A stretch of DNA of 27,405 nt, from contig CAZNNH010000072.1 in NCBI GenBank assembly GCA_964574335.1, forward strand, positions 1-27,405, in the 5' to 3' direction. Origin of the DNA: CAZNNH01 sp964574335. GTDB taxonomy: Bacteria; Acidobacteriota; Vicinamibacteria; Fen-336. Below are positions 1 through 8,144 of the stretch, piece by piece. Under the pieces are notes generated by a model. The model was not told where the DNA came from. It ran no database searches and saw nothing but the letters and a program-made list of their open reading frames with translations. Positions within the stretch are counted from its first letter, which is position 1, and every line of letters begins with the position of its first letter. The position numbers and the translations under genes are program-made.

Positions 1-901
1 TGTTGCCGGCGGTGCGTGCCGAGACGAACGAGTGGGCCAGCTCGTGGCGAAGCACCCGCACGAGGGCCGGCGAGACGGCCCGCACTCCGTGGACGGGCAG
101 CTTCACGGTGCCGTCGTTCCAGCCGCTGGCCCAGCCGGGGACCCGGCCGTTGCGGAAGTCCGTCTCTGTTTGCAGGACGATGGGCACGGTCCGGCCGGGG
201 CTGAAGCCGAGCAGGGCGGTCAGGTCGGCGTAGGCCGCGGTGGCGGCCTCGAGCACGGCGTTGCCCAGGGGCTGGTCGACGCTCCCGTCGAACCGGACCG
301 TGAGACGGGCTCCCGACGACGGTCCGGGGTAGGGAGGAAGCCCGGCCAGCTTCTGGCGAACGGCGGGGTCGTGGTGCAGGCTGAGGCTCTTGACGTAGGC
401 GCCTTGGGCCCCGGCGCTCTCGCCCAGCGCCGCCAGTGCATCGCCGTGAACGGCCTGGCACGCCGGGCAGGCCGGATCGATGTGGGTCGCGCGCCGGGCG
501 GCCAGCTCCGCCGACCGGGCATCGCCCATCGCCAGCAGCGCCTCGGACAAGGTGACGAGCGCCGCCAGCGAGCGTGGGTGTCGGACCAGGTAGGAGCCGA
601 GGGCCCGGGTGGCACCCTGGGGGTCGCCGGCCGCGACCAGACGCCGAGCCTCGGCCACCTCAGGCGCGGTCCCCTGCCGCTGCTGGGCGTGGGCGCGAAC
701 CTCGCTCACCAAGGCCCGGGGTAGGGTGAAGAGGTCTCCGCCCTTCTCGTAGCGGAGCGTCGGGCCGTCGAACCAGGCCCGATCGGCGTCGATCGTCTGA
801 CCGCTGGTCAGGATGATCGTCTCCGCGCCGAGCCGGGCGGAGCCGAGGAGCATCAGGCAGACCAGAACGACGGGCCACGGCTGGCCGCGGCGCGGCGTCA
901 A
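1..901 (-). CDS. Exported TPR and HExxH metalloprotease (peptidase MA-like), C-terminus cut by window edge
   Basis: Partial gene: the frame is open from 901 to base 1, so the C-terminus lies outside the window. A TTG at 901-899, two bases after the upstream stop (906-904), gives a signal peptide of basic residues followed by a hydrophobic core (PVVLVCLMLLGSARLGA). An ATG at 853 would cut that peptide in half. Residues of about 27-70 form a small beta-rich segment, and about 85-180 look like TPR helices. HELAH at residues 286-290 is the zinc-binding HExxH motif of gluzincins, as in the peptidase MA-like family. The third zinc ligand should lie beyond the edge. The gene directly follows the DUF4388/SPOR gene and is probably co-transcribed with it. 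The likely role is periplasmic proteolysis; the substrate is unknown. Confidence 0.72.
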   Translation of the reverse strand, partial: MTPRRGQPWPVVLVCLMLLGSARLGAETIILTSGQTIDADRAWFDGPTLRYEKGGDLFTLPRALVSEVRAHAQQRQGTAPEVAEARRLVAAGDPQGATRALGSYLVRHPRSLAALVTLSEALLAMGDARSAELAARRATHIDPACPACQAVHGDALAALGESAGAQGAYVKSLSLHHDPAVRQKLAGLPPYPGPSSGARLTVRFDGSVDQPLGNAVLEAATAAYADLTALLGFSPGRTVPIVLQTETDFRNGRVPGWASGWNDGTVKLPVHGVRAVSPALVRVLRHELAHSFVSARTAGN

Positions 902-903
902 CG

Positions 904-2820
904 TCAGAGCAGCCCGGAGACGGGGACCACGCGCGGTCGAGCGCCACCGTCCAGGAAGTACTGGGGGACGGTTCGGAGCGCGTCCCGGGCCGCGGCCTCG
1001 GAACCATAGACTCCCCAGCAGATGCGGTGGCAGCTCCTCCCCTTGTAGTCGACGGGCAGGATGAACAGCCGGGAGTCGGGGGCGGCCTGGGTCGCCTTGT
1101 GGACGGTCTCGGCCGAGCAGGCGACCAGGAGCTGAATCGACTGGGCCCCCTTCGGCTGGGACTTCATGGCCTCCCTGAAGCCGCGAGCGGCCTCCGAAAG
1201 CTGACCCGATCCCAACGCAGCGCGGGCGTTCTCCAGCGGCTTGGGCTGCGCGCCTCCCGCCGCTGGGCTCGGCGCCGCCGGCTTGGGGGGAGCTGTCGCC
1301 GGCGGCGAGGTCGCCGGCGGGGACGTGGCGGGTGGCGACGTGCCGGGCGGCGAGGCGGCGGGTGCGGGAAGGGCGAGCGCGCCGCCGCTGGTGGTCGGGT
1401 CCGGAGCGACCGCCTGACCCGGCGCTGGCGGAGCCGTCGCCTGCGTGGACGGGAGCGGGGCCGTGGTGGACGGCGGCACCATCGCGGCGACCCGGGCCTG
1501 CGGGCGCAGGTACAGGTAGTAGTAGCCGGCCGCTCCCGCGGCAGCCAGCACCACCACGACGATCGCCCCGATCAGGACCGGGCTCGGTCCGCTTCGGAGC
1601 CGAGCCCGTCGTGCCGGCTGCACCCCGAACTGCGGCTCCCAGCTGCGGTGCGCGGGCTTGTCGAGGGGCTCGAGGGGACCCTCGGTCTCCCGGGCCCCGA
1701 GCAACGTGTCGAGGGCCTCGAGATCGGCCGGGCTGGGCCGGCCTCGGGGGGCGGGAGCTTCCTCGGGCTCGGCGAAGGGGTCCGCGGCGGGTTCCTGGGA
1801 CGGCGCGGGTTCCGCCGGGGGGGAAGGCACCGAGTAGTCGGGCATGGGCGCCGGCGGAGGCGTCCAGGCGGCGGGCGCGGCCGCCGTAGGCTCGGGGGCT
1901 TGCGGCTGGAAGCTCGCGGGCTCGGGCTCGGGCTCGCGAGCGGGGGCCTCGGGGGCCGGCGGCTCCGGGCTGAACAGGGCCGCGTCTGCCTCGGCACTGC
2001 CATCGGGTGAGGTGTCGAAGGCAAACCGGGCGGTCTGGCCCAGGTCGAGCTCGCTTCCGGAAGCCGGCTCGGCGACAATGAAGCCCGGCTCCGCCTCCTC
2101 ACCCCCCGATACCTCGGTGGCGCGGTCCAGAAGGCCCAAGAAGAGCAACCCGCAGGCGATCTTGCCGGCCTCGAACTCGTCGAGGCCCGCCAGACCGGCG
2201 GCCTCCTTCAAGCTGCGGGCGCCGTCCAGGTGCTCCGCCAGGCCGCCAGCCTCGCCCAGGGCTTCCCCCAGGGCGGAGCTCAGGTCCTCGAGCGGCTGCA
2301 GCACCACCTCGAGGCTGCCGAGGTAGCGCAGCACGAAGTTGCGGTCGCCGATCCGCCGGACGGCGTTGAGCACCAGCTTCTCGGTGGAGAGCTTGAGGTC
2401 GACGGCTCCCTTGGGCAGGACCCCGTCCTCGAACTCGAAGTTCCCCGCCTCGTAGGAGATGACATCACCCAGGATTCGCTCGACCTTGGCGCGGGCCGCC
2501 TCGCCCAGCTCCCGCTGGCTGACGATGCCGCTCTCGGCCAGGACCTTGGCCAGGGGGCTGCCGGGGCCCACCTTGCTGTTGACGTCCTCGAGCTGCTCGG
2601 GGGTGATCCGGCCGCTCTCGATCAGGATCGCGCCGAGCTGGTCCCGGGGGTCGTTGGACGAGCCGAACAGGACCCGGCCCGACCGAAAGTAGAGGGCCTT
2701 CTGGTACGAGGGGCCCTCGACCTTGAGGGAGCCGGTGGCCCCGTTTCGGTGGAGGTCCATGAGCAGGAACGGAAACGCCTTCGGGTCGATGCTTCCACCG
2801 ATCGCAGAACCGTTGCTCAT
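904..2820 (-). CDS. DUF4388 domain, transmembrane and SPOR-like domain protein
   Basis: Protein of 638 residues in three parts. Residues of about 10-100 resemble DUF4388, a domain of bacterial signalling and gliding proteins (for example GRVLFGSSNDPRDQLGAIL), and a helical part follows to about residue 235. A Pro/Ala/Glu-rich low-complexity linker leads to one transmembrane helix at about 415-436 (VLIGAIVVVVLAAAGAAGYY). A second Pro/Ala/Thr linker with SPPAT repeats ends in a SPOR-like domain at about 545-638, the fold that binds denuded peptidoglycan. The predicted topology is cytoplasmic N-terminus and periplasmic C-terminus. The start at 2820 is chosen because GGGAGG lies four bases upstream. 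The ATG at 2892 has no ribosome binding site and lies upstream of the likely -10 box. The SPOR part has three cysteines (VACS and SCHRIC). A role linking cell envelope and signalling is inference. Confidence 0.75.
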   Translation of the reverse strand: MSNGSAIGGSIDPKAFPFLLMDLHRNGATGSLKVEGPSYQKALYFRSGRVLFGSSNDPRDQLGAILIESGRITPEQLEDVNSKVGPGSPLAKVLAESGIVSQRELGEAARAKVERILGDVISYEAGNFEFEDGVLPKGAVDLKLSTEKLVLNAVRRIGDRNFVLRYLGSLEVVLQPLEDLSSALGEALGEAGGLAEHLDGARSLKEAAGLAGLDEFEAGKIACGLLFLGLLDRATEVSGGEEAEPGFIVAEPASGSELDLGQTARFAFDTSPDGSAEADAALFSPEPPAPEAPAREPEPEPASFQPQAPEPTAAAPAAWTPPPAPMPDYSVPSPPAEPAPSQEPAADPFAEPEEAPAPRGRPSPADLEALDTLLGARETEGPLEPLDKPAHRSWEPQFGVQPARRARLRSGPSPVLIGAIVVVVLAAAGAAGYYYLYLRPQARVAAMVPPSTTAPLPSTQATAPPAPGQAVAPDPTTSGGALALPAPAASPPGTSPPATSPPATSPPATAPPKPAAPSPAAGGAQPKPLENARAALGSGQLSEAARGFREAMKSQPKGAQSIQLLVACSAETVHKATQAAPDSRLFILPVDYKGRSCHRICWGVYGSEAAARDALRTVPQYFLDGGARPRVVPVSGLL

Positions 2821-2882
2821 CGAGCCTCCCGGCGCCTGCTGCACCTGCACGGAGGCGGCGTGCGCCTGCTGCGTCGCCAGGG

Positions 2883-2891
2883 ATAGTAGCA
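2883..2891 (-). promoter_or_regulatory. Extended -10 promoter for the DUF4388/SPOR gene
   Basis: On the minus strand TGCTACTAT reads as an extended -10 element (TGn followed by TACTAT). No clear -35 box is seen, which is usual for extended -10 promoters. Transcription would start near 2876 and give a leader of about 55 bases before the ATG at 2820. The position supports 2820 as the start codon. Confidence 0.4.
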
Positions 2892-2914
2892 TGAGTCCAA
2901 AGGGTTTGGCATGT

Positions 2915-2937
2915 GGCGCGGCACCGGGTGCCGCGCC
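2915..2937 (+). other. GC-rich hairpin in the leader of the NYN gene
   Basis: Perfect inverted repeat with 10-base arms (GGCGCGGCAC and GTGCCGCGCC) and a 3-base loop. TCTTT follows and then the ribosome binding site of the next gene. It lies between two divergent genes. It resembles a weak intrinsic terminator or an mRNA-stabilising 5' hairpin; which one cannot be decided from sequence alone. Confidence 0.5.
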
Positions 2938-2954
2938 TCTTTGAAAGGCTTCCG

Positions 2955-3437
2955 ATGCCCTACTTGTTCGACGGAAACAACCTCCTCGGGTCGTGGGGGG
3001 GGCGGCCGGCGGGAGACGCCGGCCGGGCCGAGGTGGTCCGGCGGGTGGCCGCCTTCTGTCGCCGGCAAGGCGCCCGTGCCACGATCGTGTTCGACGGCGC
3101 CCCGCTGCGGTCCGACCAGCCCGCGCAGGAGCTCGGGCGGGTCAGCATCCGGACCCCGCCCCCCGGGGGCGATGCCGATGGCGTGATCCGGGAGGTCGTG
3201 GCCCAGTCGGCTCGTCCCGGCGAGATCGTGGTCGTCACCTCCGACAAGCCCCTCTACTCCTTCGTTCGATCGCGCGGCGCCACCTGTCTGCGTGCCCACG
3301 AGTGGAACGCCCTGGACCGAAAAGGCGCGGCCTCACAGCCCGCCCAGGCCCGGGGCGAGAAGCCGGACCGCGAGGACGACATCGACGGCTGGCTGACCCG
3401 CTTCGGCGCCGGTGACAAGCGGGGCGGAGGGAGCTGA
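2955..3437 (+). CDS. YacP-like NYN domain protein (predicted RNase)
   Basis: Protein of 160 residues that matches the YacP/NYN family, PIN-like predicted ribonucleases; in Bacillus the YacP homologue Rae1 cleaves mRNA on the ribosome. Visible marks are the N-terminal YLFDGNNLLG with the first metal-binding Asp (D6), then IVFDGAP, a central GDADGVI segment and VVVTSDKPLY, which is the usual order of acidic residues in this fold. The start at 2955 has AAAGG about 8 bases upstream and puts the conserved DGNN at the right distance from the N-terminus. An in-frame ATG at 2913 falls just ahead of a strong hairpin and is less likely. The C-terminal 35 residues are charged and probably disordered. 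The M14 peptidase gene follows after 71 bases. Confidence 0.8.
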   Translation: MPYLFDGNNLLGSWGGRPAGDAGRAEVVRRVAAFCRRQGARATIVFDGAPLRSDQPAQELGRVSIRTPPPGGDADGVIREVVAQSARPGEIVVVTSDKPLYSFVRSRGATCLRAHEWNALDRKGAASQPAQARGEKPDREDDIDGWLTRFGAGDKRGGGS

Positions 3438-3508
3438 TACTCGGGGCGCCGCGAGCCGGAGTCCATGAGCGACGGTGGCCCGACGGGTCGGACCCAGGAG
3501 GGATGAGC

Positions 3509-5383
3509 ATGAGACTGAAGTGGGTGCTGCTGCTGGCCTCGGGCGCGGCCCTCGCCGGAGAGCCGAGCCTGGCCCTCGACCGGGCGCCCCTGCCCCCGGT
3601 GCGGGCGTTCGAGGGCCCGAGCCGGCGTCTGATCGCGCCGCCCACGGACCCGTGGATCACGCCGGCCGAGGCCGGCGGGTTCGAGCGGACGCCCTCCTAC
3701 GACGAGACGATCGCCTGGCTGGAGCGGCTGGCCGCGGCCACGCCGCGGGTGCGGCTGGTCTCCCTGGGGAAGAGCGGTCTGGGCCGGGAGATCTGGATGG
3801 CGGTGGCCAGCGCGGAGGGGGCGGCGGACCCGGAGGCGCTGCGCGCCAACGGCAAGCCGGTGGTGCTGGCCCAGGCCGGGATCCACGCCGGCGAGATCGA
3901 TGGCAAGGACGCGGGCCTGATGCTGCTGCGCGACCTCACCGTGGGCAAGAAGCTCGACCTGCTGCAGCGGGCCAGCCTGCTCTTGATCCCGATCCTCAAC
4001 CCCGACGGACACGAGCGGGTGGAGCGGCTCGGCCGCATCAACCAGCGCGGGCCGACGAACGCGGGCTGGCGCACCAACGCCACCAACCTCAACCTGAACC
4101 GCGACTACGCCAAGCTCGACGCGCCGGAGACCCGTGCCGTCGTCTCCGCCCTCGTCCGCTGGCAGCCAGACCTCTACCTGGACCTCCACGTGACCGACGG
4201 CTGTGATCACCAGTACGACATCACGTTCGGCGGCGCAGGCCGCAACGGCTGGTCCCCGGCCATCGGGACCTGGATGGAGGATGTGCTCCGCCCCGCGCTC
4301 GACCGCGACCTCTCCGCCGGCGGGCACGTGCCGGGACGGCTCTGGGTGGCGAGCCTTCTGGACAACGGCGACCCCTCCCGGGGCCTGACGGAGTGGCCGG
4401 AGAGCGCGCGTCTGTCGCACGGCTACGGGGACGCCCGGCACCTGCCGACGCTGCTGGTGGAGGACCACTCGCTGAAGCCCTACGACCAGCGCGTGCTCGG
4501 TGTGCGGGTGCTGCTCGAGTCGGCGCTACGCCTGGTCGGCAGAGAGCCCGGGCCGCTCCGCGCCGCCATCGCCGCCGACCGCTCGCGCCGCGAGGCGGAG
4601 GTGCCGTTGACCTGGACCATGCGCCAGGAGCCGGTGATGGTGGACTACCTCGGGGTGGGATGGACCCGCCGGCCCTCGGCGGTCTCCGGCGGGACCGTCT
4701 TGAGCTGGACCGGAGAGCCGCAGACGAAACGCCTGCCGCTGGTGCTGGCGGACGTCGTTGCGACACGCATACGTCTGCCGCGGGCCTGGTGGGTGCCGGC
4801 ACCGTGGACTGACGTCATCGAGCGCCTGGCCTGGCACGGGATCGAATACCAGCGGCTGGCCGAGGCCCGGGAGGTGGAGGTCGTGGGCTGCCGGCTGGTG
4901 GAGCCGGAGCTGGCGGCGACGCCCTTCGAGGGGCGCGTCCGGTTGCAGCTCGGCGGCGGGCCTTCAGCGGGTGAGCCCTGGCAGCAGCGTGGGGAGGTGG
5001 CCTCTTCGGCCGGGTGTGTGCCCGAGCAGCGAAAGGAGCGTCTGCCGGCGGGCAGCCTGCGCATCCCGGCCGACCAGCCGCTCGGTACGCTGGCGGCGGT
5101 GCTGCTGGAGCCGCAGTCTCCGGACTCCTTCCTGCAGTGGGGTTTCTTCCACGAGGTGCTGCAACGGACCGAGTATGTCGAGGCCTACGTGATGGAGCCG
5201 CTGGCCGAGCACCTGCTGGCTGAGGACCCGGAGCTGCGGAGCGAGTATCAGGTCGCGCTCGAGGCCGACCCGGAGCTTGCGAAGGATCCCGATCGGCGGC
5301 TGCGCTGGCTCTACCGGCGGACGCCCTACGCCGACGAAAGGTACTTGCTCTACCCGGTGTTGCGGGAGGAGCCCGGCGACTGA
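3509..5383 (+). CDS. Secreted M14-family zinc carboxypeptidase
   Basis: Protein of 624 residues with a Sec signal peptide (MRLKWVLLLASGAALA). The M14 metallocarboxypeptidase core lies at about residues 60-345. HAGE gives zinc ligands H126 and E129, LNPDGHER and NLNRDY are typical substrate-binding segments, DLHVTDG gives the third ligand H227, and E318 in LLVEDHS is the likely catalytic glutamate. The C-terminal 270 residues have no domain that I recognise; homologues of this length are common in environmental bacteria. Two ATGs compete, at 3503 and 3509. AGGAGG ends directly at 3503, so only 3509 leaves a normal 6-base spacing. The expected role is extracytoplasmic peptide or peptidoglycan-peptide hydrolysis; the substrate is not predictable. 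The gene converges on the P1 peptidase gene. Confidence 0.87.
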   Translation: MRLKWVLLLASGAALAGEPSLALDRAPLPPVRAFEGPSRRLIAPPTDPWITPAEAGGFERTPSYDETIAWLERLAAATPRVRLVSLGKSGLGREIWMAVASAEGAADPEALRANGKPVVLAQAGIHAGEIDGKDAGLMLLRDLTVGKKLDLLQRASLLLIPILNPDGHERVERLGRINQRGPTNAGWRTNATNLNLNRDYAKLDAPETRAVVSALVRWQPDLYLDLHVTDGCDHQYDITFGGAGRNGWSPAIGTWMEDVLRPALDRDLSAGGHVPGRLWVASLLDNGDPSRGLTEWPESARLSHGYGDARHLPTLLVEDHSLKPYDQRVLGVRVLLESALRLVGREPGPLRAAIAADRSRREAEVPLTWTMRQEPVMVDYLGVGWTRRPSAVSGGTVLSWTGEPQTKRLPLVLADVVATRIRLPRAWWVPAPWTDVIERLAWHGIEYQRLAEAREVEVVGCRLVEPELAATPFEGRVRLQLGGGPSAGEPWQQRGEVASSAGCVPEQRKERLPAGSLRIPADQPLGTLAAVLLEPQSPDSFLQWGFFHEVLQRTEYVEAYVMEPLAEHLLAEDPELRSEYQVALEADPELAKDPDRRLRWLYRRTPYADERYLLYPVLREEPGD

Positions 5384-5396
5384 GGCCGGGCCTCAG
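5371..5396. terminator. Palindrome between convergent peptidase genes, possible bidirectional terminator
   Basis: Two overlapping inverted repeats occupy the junction. GCCCGGC (5371-5377) pairs with GCCGGGC (5385-5391), and CTGAGGCC (5380-5387) pairs with GGCCTCAG (5389-5396). The stop codons of the two convergent genes (TGA at 5381-5383 on plus, TGA at 5395-5393 on minus) lie in the two arms of the second repeat. No U tract follows, so intrinsic termination is uncertain. Confidence 0.4.
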
Positions 5397-6598
5397 GGCA
5401 GTGGCGACGAGTGGCGCTGGGGCTGTGGCCGGCCGATCGCGCCGTAGCGACGGCAGGCGTCGACGAGGGGTCCGATCGGGACCGCCTGGCTGCTCCTGCC
5501 GCTGGCGTTCGTGACGGTGGTCGCCCGCAGCAGGCTGTTGAGGATGGCCTCCTCGGTGGCATCGATGGCGGCCACGAACAGCGGGCTCAGCGAGTCGTTG
5601 CCGAGGCGGGGACCGGACCGCAGTCGGTCCCCGTCGCGGCTGTGTATCCGGACCTCTTCCGCGGTGGAGAAGGCGATCACGTAGTCGCCGGAGCCGTTGG
5701 ACAGCGAGGCACCGGCGCGGGCCATGCCACCGATGGCGCGGGCCGCCAGGCGGCGCAAGCTCGACGACTCGAGGGGGGCGTCGGTCGCCAACACGATCAT
5801 GCACGATCCCGATTCGTGCGCCGCAGCCGGTGCCCTTCCCGATCTCAGCGCTCGACCCACCGGCGCGCCGTCGACCCGGAGGCTGCCGCCGAAGTTGGTC
5901 TGGACCAGCACCCCGAGCGTGTAGGTGCCGACCGTGGGGACCTCCACCCGGCGGCTGCTGGTCCCGATCCCGCCCTTGAAGCCCAGGCAGCGGGTGCCGA
6001 CCCCGGCGCCCACCGAGCCCTCCTCGACCGGCCCCGCCGAGGCCGAGGTGATCGCCTCCAGCACCTCCGCCTCGCCGACGTGGCGCCCGCGGATGTCGTT
6101 CAGGGCGCCGTCGTTGGTCTCGCCCACCACGGGGTTGATCGACTGGACGCGTTCCATCCCCGGCAGGTCGAGCATGTAGCCGATCAGGGCGTCGGCCACC
6201 CGGGGGACGTTGAGCGTGCCGCAGAGCAGGATCGGCGTCTCGATCGTGCCCAGCTCCTGGATCTGGGTGGCCCCGGCCAGCTTGCCGAAGCCGTTGCCGA
6301 CGAACAGGGCCGCCGGCACCTTGTCCCAGAAGACGTTGCCGGGGTGGGGGAGGATGGCGGTGACGCCGGTCCGGACGTCGCCCCCGCGAATCAGCGACAC
6401 GTGACCGACGCGGACACCCTCGACGTCGGTGATGGCGTTGTTCGGTCCGGTGGGCAGCGTCCCGATGACGATGCCGAGGTCACGGGCGCGGGGACGGGGG
6501 GCTGAGGTCGGCCCCTGAGACCCGCCCGGCACCGGCCCGGCGAGGGTCGCCACGACCCCAACCAAGAGCCAGCGCAGACACGCACGGCAGGGTCTCAT
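5393..6598 (-). CDS. P1/S58 family self-processing aminopeptidase (DmpA-like)
   Basis: Protein of 401 residues. It belongs to the DmpA / L-aminopeptidase D-esterase group, Ntn-hydrolase-fold enzymes that cut themselves between Gly and Ser and use the new N-terminal Ser as nucleophile. The family start appears as NNAITDVEGVRVGHVSL near residue 55, followed by GVTAILPHPG, and NPVVGETNDGALND near residue 160. The processing site is G264-S265 in SGSCMIVLATDAPL. The N-terminus has a basic and hydrophobic signal peptide (about 1-25), so the enzyme is likely exported; many relatives are cytosolic. AGGA lies about 9 bases before the ATG. The upstream ATPase gene on the same strand ends 48 bases away, so read-through is possible. 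The physiological peptide substrate is unknown. Confidence 0.87.
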   Translation of the reverse strand: MRPCRACLRWLLVGVVATLAGPVPGGSQGPTSAPRPRARDLGIVIGTLPTGPNNAITDVEGVRVGHVSLIRGGDVRTGVTAILPHPGNVFWDKVPAALFVGNGFGKLAGATQIQELGTIETPILLCGTLNVPRVADALIGYMLDLPGMERVQSINPVVGETNDGALNDIRGRHVGEAEVLEAITSASAGPVEEGSVGAGVGTRCLGFKGGIGTSSRRVEVPTVGTYTLGVLVQTNFGGSLRVDGAPVGRALRSGRAPAAAHESGSCMIVLATDAPLESSSLRRLAARAIGGMARAGASLSNGSGDYVIAFSTAEEVRIHSRDGDRLRSGPRLGNDSLSPLFVAAIDATEEAILNSLLRATTVTNASGRSSQAVPIGPLVDACRRYGAIGRPQPQRHSSPLP

Positions 6599-6646
6599 GG
6601 GCGTGATCCTACCAGGCTCGGTGGGCCACCTTCTCGACGTTCGAGC

Positions 6647-8026
6647 CTACCGCAAGGCGTCCAGGACCTGGCCCGCGTCGAAGCGAAGCGCGACACCGCG
6701 GGAGCGCGGCGTCCTTGGGGCCCACAGGGCGAGCTCCACCTTGCGCCCCCGGGCTAGGGGCAGGTTATCGGCCTTGCGGCGCAGCGCCTCTTCTTCGCGC
6801 GGCCAGTCGACGCGGCGGCTCCACTTGACCTCGCCCACCAGGAGGGTGGAGCCGTCCTCGCTCTCGGCAACCACGTCGACCTCCATGGGCGAGCGGTCGA
6901 GACCCGGCCCCCACCAGCGCGCCGCAGGCCCCCACGCCTGGTTCCCATAGTGGGCTCGTGGAACGCTCTGACGGACGATGTCCTCGAACACCGTCGCCAC
7001 ATGGGCGGGCAGCCCTCGGCTCACGTCGCGGACGACCTGGACCGTCTGGCCGGCCCCGAGGCGGGATCGGTTGGGCTCGACGAACCGGAACCAGAATCGC
7101 AGAAAGGGGTCGTCGAGGCGATAGGCGGTCCTCTTGCTGTCCCGCAGGCTGGCGCCGAAGGGGACGTCTCGACGAACCAGGCCCAGGTCGATCAGGCGAG
7201 CGAGGGGACGGGCGAGGGAGGTCGCCGGCTTCTCGAGTCGCCCCGCGATCTCCGAGAGGCGGTGGCAGCCGACACCGATCAGAGCCAGGATGGAGCTGGC
7301 CTGCGTCGTGTCGCTGAGATCGTCCAGCAGCAGACGCCGGGGCTCCTCGTGGAGCACCCCGAGGGGCGAGAGCACGAGCTGCTCGAGGGCGCTCGGGAGG
7401 TCCCGCTGCTCGGCGGCCAGCTCCCAGTACCGCGGCACGCCGCCCCACACCGCGAAGGCCTCTGTGGCGGCCGCTGCGCGGCGTAGGGAGAGGCCTTGCT
7501 GGATCCAACCTGCCGGGAGAGGCGCCACGCGGAGGACCTCCCGCGCCCGACCGAAGAGGGGAGCCGAGCTGTCCAGCACCAGGCCATGCATCATGCGCTG
7601 GGACGAGCCCGTGACGACGATGCGCACCTCCCGATCCCCCACGGAGTCGACGCGCTTCTGGATCAGGCTGGGCAGCTCCGGCGCCTGGGAGACCAGCGCG
7701 GGGAACTCGTCGAGCGCCAGAACCGCCCGTTGTGGCGCCTCTCGCCAGAAACGGCGGAGAAGCTCGTCCCACCCCGGATAGGTGACGTCCGAGAACCCGG
7801 GGATCAGCCGCGCGGTCTCCTCGGCCAGCGCAGCTCGCTGCAGGCTGGCCTCCCGGTCGTCGGCCACGTAGTAGACGGCGCGCGTCGACGGAAGGGCTTG
7901 CGACAGGAGCCGCGACTTTCCGAGCCGCCGCCGACCGTACACGGCCGCGAGCCCCCCCTCCTGGCCGCCGAAGAAGGCCCGGAGACGCCGCAGCTCTCCT
8001 TTGCGATCGAGGAAGGGCAGGCGCAT
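6647..8026 (-). CDS. AAA ATPase with C-terminal DUF234 nuclease-like domain
   Basis: Protein of 459 residues of the archaeal-ATPase / DUF234 type. Walker A is GRRRLGKS at residues 31-38 and Walker B is AVLALDEF with D106 and E107. VVTGSS is a sensor-like strand. A winged-helix-like region is visible at about 245-300. The C-terminus has MEVDVV (D384) and GEVKW (E399, K401), the D...ExK pattern of PD-(D/E)XK nuclease folds. The family is spread widely by transfer in archaea and bacteria and its role is poorly known; proposals include DNA-linked or toxin-like functions. The gene is monocistronic or leads into the P1 peptidase gene. It has an unusually AT-rich promoter with a palindrome. The ATG at 8026 follows the -10 box closely, so the mRNA has a very short or no leader. 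Confidence 0.85.
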   Translation of the reverse strand: MRLPFLDRKGELRRLRAFFGGQEGGLAAVYGRRRLGKSRLLSQALPSTRAVYYVADDREASLQRAALAEETARLIPGFSDVTYPGWDELLRRFWREAPQRAVLALDEFPALVSQAPELPSLIQKRVDSVGDREVRIVVTGSSQRMMHGLVLDSSAPLFGRAREVLRVAPLPAGWIQQGLSLRRAAAATEAFAVWGGVPRYWELAAEQRDLPSALEQLVLSPLGVLHEEPRRLLLDDLSDTTQASSILALIGVGCHRLSEIAGRLEKPATSLARPLARLIDLGLVRRDVPFGASLRDSKRTAYRLDDPFLRFWFRFVEPNRSRLGAGQTVQVVRDVSRGLPAHVATVFEDIVRQSVPRAHYGNQAWGPAARWWGPGLDRSPMEVDVVAESEDGSTLLVGEVKWSRRVDWPREEEALRRKADNLPLARGRKVELALWAPRTPRSRGVALRFDAGQVLDALR

Positions 8027-8034
8027 CTCGGGCT

Positions 8035-8064
8035 ATTATGCTGCTGCGACATTATGCACTTCAA
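8035..8064 (-). promoter_or_regulatory. Sigma-70-like promoter of the DUF234 ATPase gene
   Basis: On the minus strand TTGAAG (8064-8059) is followed after 18 bases by CATAAT (8040-8035). The start codon lies only 8 bases past the -10 hexamer, so transcription would begin at or next to the ATG. The -35 box lies in the loop of the adjacent inverted repeat. Confidence 0.5.
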
Positions 8065-8075
8065 GCATAATGTCG
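8047..8075. promoter_or_regulatory. Inverted repeat overlapping the ATPase promoter, candidate operator
   Basis: Perfect 11-base arms, CGACATTATGC (8047-8057) and GCATAATGTCG (8065-8075), flank a 7-base spacer. A third copy of the ATTATGC core lies at 8035-8041, 16 bases from the first. The repeat covers the -35 box and part of the spacer, where a dimeric repressor would block polymerase. It is AT-rich in a sequence of about 70 percent GC. A hairpin role in DNA is also possible. Confidence 0.5.
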
Positions 8076-8144
8076 TACCCGGCTAGCCACGTTGCCACCC
8101 AGGTCGCCCGGTGGTGATCCTGCAACAGGAGAGTGGGGCGGGCC

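Noticed and set aside
1280..1350. Short tandem repeat that could be a CRISPR or VNTR locus
   Set aside because: It is coding repetition (SPPAT units) in the Pro-rich linker of the SPOR protein, not spaced repeats.
2821..2892. N-terminal extension of the DUF4388/SPOR protein from the ATG at 2892
   Set aside because: It has no ribosome binding site and lies upstream of the likely -10 box. The ATG at 2820 has GGGAGG at a short spacing.
3254..4468. Minus-strand open frame of 404 codons
   Set aside because: It is antisense to the YacP and M14 genes, whose catalytic motifs are clear.
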